64,000 nucleotides of DNA from Streptomyces capillispiralis (GCF_007829875.1 NZ_VIWV01000001.1:1674001-1738000), one strand, 5' to 3'; positions 17,827-26,296 are shown, counted from the first letter of the stretch. The notes: generated by a model from the sequence alone, not told the origin. Program-made: numbers and translations.

Positions 17827-19190
17827 CGCTGCTCCGTCCCGGGCGCGGGCTCGTAGGCGGTCTCGATCGCGTGCGCGGAGGCGGGCACCAGACGGGCCAG
17901 GACGTCGTCCCGGTCCGCCAGGTCCATCCGCCACAGCACCTGGCCGAGGAACACCTCGCGGGCGGAGTGCGCGACCACGTCGCCCGCGTGCAGGAAGATC
18001 TGGGTGAGGACCGGCGCCAGCGGGAGCCGGTCGTTCGGGGCCACGTGCCGCAGCGTGCCGGGGTCGGCGAAGAAGACCCGGAAGTACGTGGCGTTCGGGC
18101 TCGGCGGGGTGCCGTCGGCCGTGTACGACAGCCCGGCGAGGAAGCGGGTGAAGTGGGCCGGGCGGCGGGCGGCGAGCAGCAGGTCGAGCCAGAGGGCGAG
18201 CAGGCCCGTGCCGCCGGTGAGTTCGGCGACGCTCGGGGAGATCAGGCTGCCGCCGACGCGGGGGTTGACCTCGATGAGGTCCCAGCCGTGCTCGGGGGTG
18301 TGGCGGGCCTCGATGTGGAAGCAGCCCCAGTCGAGGCCGAGGAGGTCGAAGACGCGCCGCACCCAGGTGAGGCCGTCGGCGATCTGCCCGGTGGTGAGGC
18401 CGACCGGGGGGCTGACGCAGGCGTTCTCCAGGACGGCGCCCGCGGTCTCGGTGACCTCGCACTTCTCGTGGACGGCGACGACATGGGGGACGCCGTCGAC
18501 GGCCAGGACCTCGAAGCTGCACTCCCGGCCGGGAACGTAGTCCTCCACGAGGAACCGGACGTCCGGGGTGCCGTGCTCCGCGCTGGTGAGGGCGCTGGCG
18601 TAGACCGTGTCGGCGCGGGCCTCGGCGGCGAGTGCCTCGAGGTCGGTCCAGGTGGTGTCGGGGGTGAGCGGGAAGGTGCCGAAGGAGGCGATGCCGCTCA
18701 CGGGTTTGACGAAGTAGCGGCCGTCGCCCCGCTGGTGTGCGGCGAGGGTGTCGGGGGTGAGGGCGCGGGCGCGGGCGTTGCTGAGGCCGGCGTCGGCGAG
18801 ACGGTTGCGCAGGGTGAGCTTGTCGCGCAGGGCGAGGGCCTGCTTCTCGTCCAGGTCGGGCACGCCGAGGCGGGCGTTGGCCAGCGCCATCAGGGGGCGG
18901 TAGCCCTCCCAGACGGTGAGGCAGCAGGCGACGTCGCGGCCGGTGCGGTGCAGATGGTCGAGGTAGGACTCGACGTCGTCGGGGGTCAGGACGTGCGCGG
19001 CGGTGACGCGGACGTCGTCGGCGAGGTCCGCCAGTTGCCCGGGCCGCGCGGCCCGGTGCTCTTCCTCGGGCAGTGAGCTGAGTACGTAGATCTCCAGACC
19101 GCGCGCGGTGACGGCGGAGGCGAGGTCTTCCATGAAGGAGAACCCCACATGGCTCAACAGCAGCACTCCCCTGGCGTTTTCCATGCTCAA
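17823..19190 (-). CDS. ATP-grasp ligase A
   Basis: A 455-residue ATP-grasp protein: preATP domain (VLLLSHVGFSFMEDLASAV), ATP strand YFVKPVSGIASFGTF, hinge FLVEDYVPGRECSFEVLAVDG, and metal site DLIEVNPRVGGSLISPS (Glu and Asn ligands). The C-terminal domain (about 330-455) resembles L-amino-acid ligases of the BacD / carboxylate-amine ligase type. AGGAGG lies 7 nt before a TTG start, which I prefer; the ATG two codons later is 13 nt from it. It is the first of three consecutive, non-identical ligases, which suggests stepwise assembly of a small peptide or a tailored amino acid. Confidence 0.88.
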   Translation of the reverse strand: MSMENARGVLLLSHVGFSFMEDLASAVTARGLEIYVLSSLPEEEHRAARPGQLADLADDVRVTAAHVLTPDDVESYLDHLHRTGRDVACCLTVWEGYRPLMALANARLGVPDLDEKQALALRDKLTLRNRLADAGLSNARARALTPDTLAAHQRGDGRYFVKPVSGIASFGTFPLTPDTTWTDLEALAAEARADTVYASALTSAEHGTPDVRFLVEDYVPGRECSFEVLAVDGVPHVVAVHEKCEVTETAGAVLENACVSPPVGLTTGQIADGLTWVRRVFDLLGLDWGCFHIEARHTPEHGWDLIEVNPRVGGSLISPSVAELTGGTGLLALWLDLLLAARRPAHFTRFLAGLSYTADGTPPSPNATYFRVFFADPGTLRHVAPNDRLPLAPVLTQIFLHAGDVVAHSAREVFLGQVLWRMDLADRDDVLARLVPASAHAIETAYEPAPGTEQR

Positions 19191-19259
19191 AGTCCGGCCT
19201 CCTCACCGGGCGGGCGCGGGGCGCGGCCGGGTGCCGCGCCCCGCGCAGTCGGTCGGGGG

Positions 19260-20009
19260 TCAGGCGGGCTGGTCGGCCTTGGCGAGGGTGTCGAGGTACA
19301 GCTCCTCGAAGTACATCGCGAGGATCTGCTGGTGTTCGCGCAGGTAGCGCTTGAACGCCTCGATGTCGTCGTCGCTGCGCAGCAGGTGCCGCACGGCCGC
19401 CCAGACCTCGCCGGGGTGGTCGTCGTTGATGTCGGTGTGGGAGTGGTTGATCTGGCCGCCGATGTTGCTCTCGCCGACGGAGTCCTTCAGCGCCTGGAGC
19501 TTCTTCGGCTCCAGCTTCACGTTGACGTACTCGACCAGGTACGAGTACGCGACGACGCCGAGGGGGCCCTCGTGGTCGAGGAGGAAGGAGAAGTAGCCGG
19601 CGAGCAGCTTGGTCGACAGGTACGGCTCGGTGGCGAGGAACTGCTCACGGGTGACGCCGACCTTCTCCAGGTCGGTGATGAACAGCTCGTCGTGGAGCAT
19701 CTCCTCCTGCTCGTAGTTGGCCCACACCTGGGCCGACTCCGGGCTGCGCTTGGCGATCTCCACCAGGGCCTTGGCCTCGGCGACGCGCAGGAGACGGATG
19801 CGCCAGGCCGTCTCGATCAGGTTCCGCTTGTAGTACGCGGAGTCGACCTTCCTGCCTTCGAGGTGAGCCGCCTCGGGCACGTTGGCGTACCACTCCAGGA
19901 CCTGCTGGTCGAGCTGCTCGTCGATCTCGGCGCGCAGCTTGGCGGAGGCGGACGCGGTGAGGAACGGGGTGCGGTCCCCGTATCCGGCGTTGGTGACGCG
20001 GTTGCGCAT
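19260..20009 (-). CDS. Haem-oxygenase-like diiron oxidase (HDO) family enzyme
   Basis: A 249-residue all-helical protein. Candidate iron ligands are E103-x-x-H106 in QEEMLHDE, a helix with Glu160 (YSYLVEY), and H189/H191/D193/H198 in the NHSHTDINDDHPG segment, the H-x3-D-x3-H style site of haem-oxygenase-like diiron oxidases and oxygenases (relatives of UndA, BesC, SznF). TenA/PqqC-like proteins share the fold, but the H-D-H motif favours iron. HDOs desaturate, cleave or N-oxygenate free amino or fatty acids. The gene lies between the ferredoxin gene and the ligases, so it probably makes an unusual building block. GAGAGAGG precedes the ATG. Confidence 0.8.
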   Translation of the reverse strand: MRNRVTNAGYGDRTPFLTASASAKLRAEIDEQLDQQVLEWYANVPEAAHLEGRKVDSAYYKRNLIETAWRIRLLRVAEAKALVEIAKRSPESAQVWANYEQEEMLHDELFITDLEKVGVTREQFLATEPYLSTKLLAGYFSFLLDHEGPLGVVAYSYLVEYVNVKLEPKKLQALKDSVGESNIGGQINHSHTDINDDHPGEVWAAVRHLLRSDDDIEAFKRYLREHQQILAMYFEELYLDTLAKADQPA

Positions 20010-20149
20010 GATGGGGGTTGCCTCTCTCGTTGGGATGCCCGCGGCCGGGTGCGGCGCGGGAGTCTTCGGGGCGGGACGCCGTGGGGCGCGGGCGTCCCGG
20101 AGGGGCGGCGTCCGGCTCCGCGTGGCGGGGTGTGCCGGGAGCCGGGCCG

Positions 20150-20449
20150 TCAGATCTGGTCGACGACGCGTACGGTCACGTCGCCGCGGAGCCGGCACTG
20201 GCAGGCGAGGCGGTGGGCGCCGCCGCTCAGGCCGAGGTCGTCGAGGAAGTCGAGTTCGTCGTCGTCGGGCTCGCCGAGGGCCGGGCCGCCCTGGAGGACC
20301 TCCACGACACAGGCGCCGCAGGACCCGGAGCGGCAGCCGAAGGGGATGAGCCGCTGGTCGGTCTCGTACTCGACCTCGGTGAGGGGGGAGGCGTCGGGCA
20401 GCAGGACCACACGATCCGCCGGGAGGATGGTCAGTTGGCGAAGGGTCAT
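20150..20449 (-). CDS. Plant-type [2Fe-2S] ferredoxin
   Basis: A 99-residue electron carrier with the complete plant-type cluster motif C-x4-C-x2-C in FGCRSGSCGAC and the fourth Cys in LACQCRL about 38 residues later. The segment between (PDDDELDFLDDLGLSGG) is acidic, as usual for docking to a reductase. Its ATG overlaps the stop of the ferredoxin reductase by 4 nt. With that reductase it should carry electrons from NADPH to the diiron oxidase encoded next. A 140-bp gap separates it from the oxidase gene, and I see no gene there. Confidence 0.9.
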   Translation of the reverse strand: MTLRQLTILPADRVVLLPDASPLTEVEYETDQRLIPFGCRSGSCGACVVEVLQGGPALGEPDDDELDFLDDLGLSGGAHRLACQCRLRGDVTVRVVDQI

Positions 20450-21588
20450 GCCGACGGCTCCGGGGTGGGGGCGGCGGGCCCGTGGGGTGCGACGGGCTCG
20501 GCCGGGGGCGTGGGTTCGCGGTCGGTGGAGTGTTCCGGGGCGAGGCGGGCGCCCGGCCGCAGGGCGACGGCGGCGTGGTTGGCGGCGGTGGCCGCCTCGC
20601 CGAAGCCGACGGAGATCAGCGGGACCCGGCCCTCGTAGGTGCAGATGTCCCCGGCGGCGTAGACGCCGGGCAGGCTGGTCCGCATCGCCCGGTCGACGGC
20701 GATGAGCCGGTCCTCGGTGGCCAGGCCCCAGCCGGCGAGCGGGCCGAGGCTGGTGGCGAAGCCCAGCGCGGCGACCACCGCCTGGGCGGGCAGCACGGTG
20801 ACCTGCCCGTCGCGGTCCTCGACGGTGACCTGCTGGACGCGGTCCGTGCCGTGGAGTCGCGTCACCTGGGTGTCCGTCAGCACCCGCACACCGGAGGCGT
20901 ACATCTGCTTGACGCTGTACTCGTGGGCGCGGAAGGCCCGTCTGCGGTGGACCACCGTGACCGACGCGGCGAGCGGCGCGAGGGCCAGCGCCCAGTCGAC
21001 GGCGCTGTCCCCGCCGCCGACGACCACCACGTCCCGGCCGCGGTGCTCCTCCAGGCGCGGCACGTGGTACGCCACCCCGCGCCCCTCGAAGGGCCGCAGC
21101 GCGGGGAGGGAGCGGGGGGTGGGCCGGCCGAGACCGGCGGTGACGAGTACGGCACCGGCCCGTATCCGGGCGGCGCGCGAGGACCGGCCGGCACGGGGTG
21201 CGCCGCGTCCGTCGTCGTCCAGTCCGACGAGCCAGCCGCCCCGGTCGCCGGGCGTCAGGGTGGTGGCGGTACGGCCCAGCAGCCACACGGGGTCGAACGC
21301 GGCGGCCTGGGCGACGAGTTCGCCGACCAGCTCGCGGCCCCGGACCGCGGCCCGGCCCGCCACGTCGTAGATCCGCTTCTCCGGGTAGAGCGCCGCGATC
21401 TGCCCGCCGGGTTCGGCCAGCGCGTCCACCAGCACGGTCGACAGGCCGCGGAACCCCGCGCAGGAGGCGGCGTAGAGACCGGCGGGCCCCGCGCCCACGA
21501 CGGCCAGGTCCGCGACGATCTCCGGGTCGGCCTCCGTGCCGGGGCCGCGGGCGGAGGTACCCGGGCCCGGCACCGCGGTCGCATCCAT
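20446..21588 (-). CDS. Ferredoxin-NADP(+) reductase, thioredoxin-reductase-like (YumC type)
   Basis: A 380-residue flavoprotein with the TrxR fold. The FAD motif is LAVVGAGPAGLYAA, the NADP motif VVVGGGDSAVDWAL, and the FNR2 signature GDICTYEGRVPLISVGFGEAATAANHA. The redox CxxC of true thioredoxin reductases is absent, which marks the ferredoxin-NADP reductase subgroup. The chosen ATG (MDATAVPGPG) has GGGAG 5 nt upstream; an ATG at 21609 with GGAG is also possible. It is the first gene of the eight-gene leftward operon and pairs with the ferredoxin next to it. Confidence 0.88.
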   Translation of the reverse strand: MDATAVPGPGTSARGPGTEADPEIVADLAVVGAGPAGLYAASCAGFRGLSTVLVDALAEPGGQIAALYPEKRIYDVAGRAAVRGRELVGELVAQAAAFDPVWLLGRTATTLTPGDRGGWLVGLDDDGRGAPRAGRSSRAARIRAGAVLVTAGLGRPTPRSLPALRPFEGRGVAYHVPRLEEHRGRDVVVVGGGDSAVDWALALAPLAASVTVVHRRRAFRAHEYSVKQMYASGVRVLTDTQVTRLHGTDRVQQVTVEDRDGQVTVLPAQAVVAALGFATSLGPLAGWGLATEDRLIAVDRAMRTSLPGVYAAGDICTYEGRVPLISVGFGEAATAANHAAVALRPGARLAPEHSTDREPTPPAEPVAPHGPAAPTPEPSA

Positions 21589-21692
21589 GGGCGCTCCCAC
21601 TTGATTCATCCAGAACTCCAGGAACTCTCTTTTGGTCCACGACATACGGATTCTTGGGGCGGCGAATTCATGATTCAGCGGACCGGACACAC

Positions 21693-21698
21693 CGTCAA
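21693..21698 (-). promoter_or_regulatory. Weak candidate -35 for the leftward operon
   Basis: On the minus strand TTGACG is followed 17 nt later by AATCAT, about 85 nt upstream of the reductase start. The -10 is poor, as expected for a promoter needing an activator such as the StrR-like protein. Confidence 0.3.
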
Positions 21699-21792
21699 GA
21701 AAGAGAAGAAGGGAAACGGAAAAGGACGGCTCGAACGACAAACGCGCAGGTCAAGCGCCCACTAGCGGAGGCATGGGAACTCGGGAAGCGTT

Positions 21793-21821
21793 TTTCGACC
21801 GAGGAAAATCCACAGTCGAAA
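21793..21821. promoter_or_regulatory. StrR-family operator in the divergent promoter region
   Basis: TTTCGACCG, then exactly 11 nt, then CAGTCGAAA. The published StrR consensus is GTTCRACTG-N11-CRGTYGAAC, and this site fits 15 of 18 defined positions with the same spacer. It is the core of a perfect 11-bp inverted repeat (21789-21825). It lies between the ferredoxin reductase and PLP-enzyme genes, 30 bp upstream of a strong rightward promoter. The StrR-like gene about 12 kb to the left is the obvious regulator. Confidence 0.7.
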
Positions 21822-21850
21822 AACGGGAAACCGCACGGGCGGCCGTTCCC

Positions 21851-21879
21851 TTGACAGCCCCGATTGCCCTCCACATAGT
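21851..21879 (+). promoter_or_regulatory. Strong SigHrdB-type promoter of the PLP-enzyme gene
   Basis: TTGACA, a 17-nt spacer and CATAGT make a near-consensus vegetative promoter. Transcription would start about 34 nt upstream of the GTG, which has a consensus AGGAG. Confidence 0.7.
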
Positions 21880-21919
21880 GAACGACGGCTTATCGCACCC
21901 CGTTTATCGGAGGAGAACC

Positions 21920-23254
21920 GTGCCCCTTTCACGACGCGCCATTCTCGCCGGGTCCGGCGTCGCCGCATCCTCTCTCGCGCTCGGCGCCCCCCAGGCCTCG
22001 GCCGCCCCCGTGAGCGACGCCGCGGCCCGGCCCTTCGACCCGCACGACTGGAGGTCCGTACGCGCCCAGTTCCTGCTGGACCCCAGTTACGCGCATCTGT
22101 CGAACTTCTTCTTCGCGTCGATGCCGGCCCCGGTGCGCGAGGCCCTCGCCCGCTACCGCCGCGGCTTCGACGAGAACCCGTACAACTTCCTCGACGACAA
22201 CATGTTCGGCCGCGAGGAGGACATGATCTGGCGGGACGTGTGCGCGGCGGCGGCCGAGTACGTGGGCGGCCGCCCCGAGGAGATCGCCCTGACCAGCAGT
22301 ACGACCATGGGGCTGGCGCTCATCTACAACGGCCTGACCCTGCGGCCGGGCCAGGAGATCCTCACCACCACCCACGAGTTCTATCCGCACCACGAGTCGA
22401 TCCGGCTCGCGGCGCTGCGGTCGGGCGGCAGCACCCGGAAGATCCCGCTGTACGAGTCGTCGTTCCGCTACCGCCCCGAGGAGGCCGTGGCCCGCATCCG
22501 TGCCGCGATCCGCCCACACACCCGGGTCCTCGGTGTCACCTGGGTGCACTCCGGAACGGGGGTGCGGCTGCCGATCCGGCAGATCGCCGACGTCGTGCGG
22601 GACGTCAACCGGCAGCGGGACGACGCCGACCGGCTGCTGCTCGTCGTCGACGGGGTCCACGGCTTCGGTGCCGTCGACGAGGAGGTCGCCGCGATGGGCT
22701 GCGACTTCTTCGCCGCCGGCACCCACAAGTGGATCCTCGGCCCGCACGGCACCGGCCTGGTGTGGGCCAAGCCCGAGAACTGGGCACTGCTCACGCCCAC
22801 CATTCCGAGCATCATGACCAAGGAGCCACAGGACGCCTGGCGCCAGAACCGCCCGCCGAACGGCCCCACGCAGGCCTCCTGGATCAGCCCCGGCGGCTTC
22901 TTCGCCTACGAGCACCAGTGGGCCGTGATCGAGGCGTTCCGGTTCATCCAGCGGATCGGCCGCCGCCGTATCCACGACCGCATCGCGGAGCTGAACGGCG
23001 CGCTCAAGCAGGGCCTGGCCCGGATGCCGCACGTCACCCTGCACACGCCGGTCCGCTCGGAGCACTCGGCCGGCTTCGTCTGCTTCGACGTGCAGGGCCA
23101 CACGCCCAAGGAGGTCGTCCGCATCCTGCGCGAGCGCCGGGTCGTCGCCAGCGGCACCCCGTACGCCGTCAGCCACGCGCGCCTGTCCGCCGGCATCGTC
23201 AACTTCCCCCACGAGATCGAGAAGACGCTCGCCATCATCAACGGCCTGAAGTAG
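21920..23254 (+). CDS. Tat-exported PLP-dependent class V aminotransferase/epimerase (CefD/PvdN-like)
   Basis: A 444-residue fold-type I PLP enzyme. The first 28 residues are a twin-arginine signal (PLSRRAILAGSGVAASS and an ASA-A cleavage site). In the mature enzyme D244 (VVDGVHG) and K270 (AAGTHKW) are the cofactor Asp and Schiff-base Lys, as in isopenicillin N epimerase and NifS-type enzymes. A Tat signal implies export after folding with its cofactor, as known for the periplasmic PLP enzyme PvdN in pyoverdine maturation. The GTG with AGGAG is preferred; the frame is open back to 21773 but that would bury the signal. It is divergent from the ligase operon and shares its control region. Confidence 0.87.
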   Translation: MPLSRRAILAGSGVAASSLALGAPQASAAPVSDAAARPFDPHDWRSVRAQFLLDPSYAHLSNFFFASMPAPVREALARYRRGFDENPYNFLDDNMFGREEDMIWRDVCAAAAEYVGGRPEEIALTSSTTMGLALIYNGLTLRPGQEILTTTHEFYPHHESIRLAALRSGGSTRKIPLYESSFRYRPEEAVARIRAAIRPHTRVLGVTWVHSGTGVRLPIRQIADVVRDVNRQRDDADRLLLVVDGVHGFGAVDEEVAAMGCDFFAAGTHKWILGPHGTGLVWAKPENWALLTPTIPSIMTKEPQDAWRQNRPPNGPTQASWISPGGFFAYEHQWAVIEAFRFIQRIGRRRIHDRIAELNGALKQGLARMPHVTLHTPVRSEHSAGFVCFDVQGHTPKEVVRILRERRVVASGTPYAVSHARLSAGIVNFPHEIEKTLAIINGLK

Positions 23255-23335
23255 CCCGCCCGGACACCCGGAACACACGGACACCCGGAACACCCGGGCA
23301 CCCGGAACGCCCCGAACGCCCTGAAGCAGCCCGCC
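23245..23335. repeat. Duplicated gene end and 17-bp minisatellite
   Basis: The last codons and stop of the PLP gene (CCTGAAGTAGCCCGCC) recur 75 bp later as CCTGAAGCAGCCCGCC, with TAG changed to CAG. Between them a 17-bp unit starting GGACACCCGGAACAC is repeated three times (23262, 23279, 23296) with slight decay. The rest of the 231-bp gap to the next gene is C-rich and non-coding. Confidence 0.75.
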
Positions 23336-23485
23336 CCCGAAGCCCCGTCCCGCCGGGCTCCCGGCTCCCCCCTGCGCCCCGCCGGCACCCGCGACGGGGC
23401 GCATCCTCACGCCCCTCCCCCTCCGTACGCCCCCTGCGCGCACACCTCACCCACCCAGCGGCCACTTCCCCAGGGAGACCCCTCC

Positions 23486-24118
23486 ATGGACGTCATCACC
23501 GCGATGCTCACCCGCCGCAGCACCCACCACCTCACCCGGCCCGCGCCTCCGGACGACGAGTTCGCCTATCTCCTCAAGATCGCCGCGACCGCCCCCGACC
23601 ACGGCCGGCTCCACCCCTGGCGCTGGATCCTGCTCCGCGACGACCAGGCCGCCCAGCTCACCCACCTCGCCCGCCGCCTGAAGCGCGCCACCTCCCCCAC
23701 GACCGCCACCCCGGCCGCCGCGTCCCCGCCCGCCCCCCTCGTGGCGACCCTGGTCTTCACCCCCACCCCGCACCACAAGGTGCCCACCTGGGAACAGCTC
23801 GCCGCCACCAGCGCCATGACCAACAACCTCCAGCTGCTGCTGCACACCCGTGGCTTCGCCAGCATCTGGCGCACCGGCACCACCCTCCAGCACCCCCGGA
23901 TCCGGCGTTTCCACGGCCTCGCCGCGTCCGAGCACCTGCTCGGCTGGCTGCACATCGGCACCGCGACCACCGCCCCGCAGCCGCGCCGCACGCTCGCCGA
24001 CACGGCCACCAAGATCAGCACCCACAGTGCCGCCGACGCCTCGGAGGACCTCCCGGACGCGGCCGAGGCGGCGTCGGCCCCGCCCCTCGTCGACGCCCTC
24101 TTCCCGGCACGCCCCTGA
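23486..24118 (+). CDS. Nitroreductase-fold FMN protein
   Basis: A 210-residue protein of the nitroreductase superfamily (YdjA-like). It has an N-terminal RRSTHHLTRPAPP FMN-contact motif, then APDHGRLHPWRWI, a helix ending TNNLQLLLHTRGF, and a flavin-contact segment GLAASEHLLGWLHIG. The family reduces nitro groups, quinones or enones with NAD(P)H and FMN. It is codirectional with the PLP gene but 231 bp away, so it is only loosely linked to the cluster. A Thr/Pro/Ala-rich insert and C-terminal tail are low complexity. CAGGGAGACCCC precedes the ATG. Confidence 0.8.
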   Translation: MDVITAMLTRRSTHHLTRPAPPDDEFAYLLKIAATAPDHGRLHPWRWILLRDDQAAQLTHLARRLKRATSPTTATPAAASPPAPLVATLVFTPTPHHKVPTWEQLAATSAMTNNLQLLLHTRGFASIWRTGTTLQHPRIRRFHGLAASEHLLGWLHIGTATTAPQPRRTLADTATKISTHSAADASEDLPDAAEAASAPPLVDALFPARP

Positions 24119-24141
24119 CGGACCGCACCCCCGGCCGCGGC

Positions 24142-26195
24142 TCAGTGCGGGCCGGTACCGGACCCGGGGCCGCCGACGTCCTCGGGGACCCGCACGGCGA
24201 CCAGGGCCACGTCGTCGTCACCGACGGTGGTCAGCAGGTTGTCGAGCAGCCGGTCGCAGAAGTCCTCCAGGGGGAGCCGGACGGCACCCGACGCCTCACG
24301 GCGCAGCCGTTCCAGACCCACGGTCAGGTCCTCCCCGCGGCGCTCGACGAGTCCGTCGGTGTAGAGCAGCAGGGTCGAACCGGCCGGCAGCGGTTCGGTG
24401 GCGCTGCCGTACTCGGGCTCGGGGACGAGGCCCAGCAGGGGCGAGCGGGCGTCGTACAGGAAGCGCGCCGTGCCGTCCGTCCCGACCAGCAGGGGCGGCG
24501 GGTGGCCGGCGACGGAGTAGGTGAGCTGGAAGCGGCCGGGCCCCGGGCGTTCGACCCGGCCCAGGACGCAGGTGACGGTGCACTCCAGGTAGAGGGTCTG
24601 CACGGCGACGTCGAGGCGGCGCAGGATGGTGCCGGTGGGTTCCTGGCGGTCCAGGGTCAGCCCGCGGAGCATGTTGCGCAGCTGGCTCATGGTGACGGCG
24701 GCGGGCAGGTCGTGGCCGGAGACGTCGCCGATGGTGAGGGCGAGGGCCCCGTCGCGCAGCTCGAAGGCGTCGTACCAGTCGCCGCCCACCTCGGCGGCCG
24801 CGCTGCTGGGGCGGTAGCGCACGGCGATGCCGAGGTCGGGCACGCGCGGCGGTTCGGTGAGCAGGCTGCGCTGGAGGGCCAGTGCCACTTGCCGGGTGCG
24901 CTGGTACTCCAGGGCGTTGCGCAGCGGGGTGTGCGACCTCTGCAGCACCATCCGCAGCAGGCTGATGTCGGCCGGGCCCAGCGGGGTGCGGTCGCCGCAG
25001 ACGGAGGCGGTGACGAGGGCGGCGGTGGTGCCGTCCACGACGACGGGGAACAGTACGACGCTGTTGGCGCCCTCGGCCAGCCAGGGGGCGCTGCCGGGCG
25101 GGGCGAGGTCGGGCGGCGGTGAGCCGGGCGGGAAGACGGCGTGGACCGGGCGGCGCCCGTCGGCGGCGCGGGCGAGCGGGCTGCCGGACTCCAGGTGCTC
25201 CTCGTGGTGCACGGGCAGGTCGGGCAGCCCGTCGCGGTGGGCGGCGGCGACCCGGTCGGCGGTGAGCGCGGTGCCGGGCAGGCGGTGCAGGGCCTGCGGC
25301 AGCAGGTAGATCGTGCAGTTGTCGGCGATCTCGGGGACGATCACCTCCGCGAGGGCGGCCAGCATCTCGTCCAGGCGCACGATGTCGGCCGTCGCGGCGC
25401 TCGCGCGGGCCAGCAGCTCCTCCTGGCGGGCCTCCTGCCACTCCTGCTCGATGTCGGTGCAGGTGCCCACCCATTCGATCACCGTGTCCCCGTCGCGGAC
25501 GGGCGCGGCCTCGACGGCGAAGTGCCGGTACTCGCCGGAGGCCGTGCGCAGCCGGTAGGTGTCGTAGGTCAGGTGCGGGGTGCCTGCTCGGCCAGGGCCC
25601 GCTGCCACGCCTCGGCGGCCCCGGCACGGTCGTCCGGGTGGATGGCGTCGAGGTATCCGTCGCCGCGGAACTCCTCCCAGCTCTGCCCGGTCACGCGCTG
25701 CCAGCCGGGGCTCGGCTCGGTGACCCCGCCCTTGGGGCCGGTCACCCACACCACCTGCGACCCGGCGCTGACCAGGCTGCGGTAGCGCAGCAGGGCGCGG
25801 CGGCGCTCCTCGGACAGCACTCGGATGCGCTGCGCGCCGGTCACCTGCTCGGTGACCTCCACGATCACGCCCAGCACTCCCTGCCGGCCGTCGCTCGTCG
25901 TGGCACGCGAGAAGCTGAACGAGAAGTACCGCGTGCCCCCGCCAGGGGAGTCGGCGAAGTCCAGGTCGATGGGTGCCCCGGTGAGCACCTCCGCCCTGCC
26001 CGTGGTGTAGACCCGGTCCAGGATGTCGAGGTAGCCGGCCTGCACGAGGTCGGGAAAGGCCTCGCGCACGGTCCGGCCGAGCGGCCGGTCGCCGAACGTC
26101 TTGCGGTAGACCTCGTTGGTGTAGGCGAGCCGGTGCTCCGGTCCCTCGGTGAGGATGACACCGATCGGAGCAGGGTCGAACATCTCCAGCCTCAT
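24142..26195 (-). pseudogene. PAS-PAS-GAF-PP2C (SpoIIE/RsbU) phosphatase gene, frameshifted
   Basis: Two overlapping frames together make one protein of about 684 residues. The first (ATG with GGAGG) encodes a PAS domain (MFDPAPIGVILTEG and following) and the start of a second PAS, and stops after ALAEQAPRT near 25569. The second resumes with TPHLTYDTYRLRTASGEYRHF, then a GAF-like domain and the PP2C phosphatase (VGGDWYDAF, GDVSGHDLPAA, TDGLVERR). One missing base around 25581-25590 explains the break. Intact homologues dephosphorylate anti-sigma-factor antagonists in stress or development signalling. This may be a real inactivation or a sequencing error. It ends 23 bp from the convergent nitroreductase gene. 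Confidence 0.8.
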
Positions 26196-26296
26196 GCGGC
26201 CTCCACCTGCCCGTGCACGGGAGTGACCTCATGGTCAGCGTATGCCCGGCGCCCGGCGTCCGCGCCCCGGCTCCTCCCCGCCGGGCCCCGCCCCGG

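Noticed and set aside
16390..19190. Ligases A and B as a tandem duplication
   Set aside because: Their motif spacing and flanking sequence differ throughout; they share only ATP-grasp fold features.
19260..20009. TenA thiaminase or PqqC assignment
   Set aside because: The H-x3-D-x3-H and E-x2-H pattern and the adjacent ferredoxin genes fit a diiron oxidase better; not excluded without a structure.
21773..21919. ATG at 21773 as start of the PLP gene
   Set aside because: It would place 49 residues before the Tat signal and has its GGAGG only 1 nt away; the GTG with AGGAG and a consensus promoter is better.
22240..25122. 960-codon plus-strand frame across the PLP, nitroreductase and phosphatase genes
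   Set aside because: Shadow frame running through a minisatellite and two other genes; low complexity.
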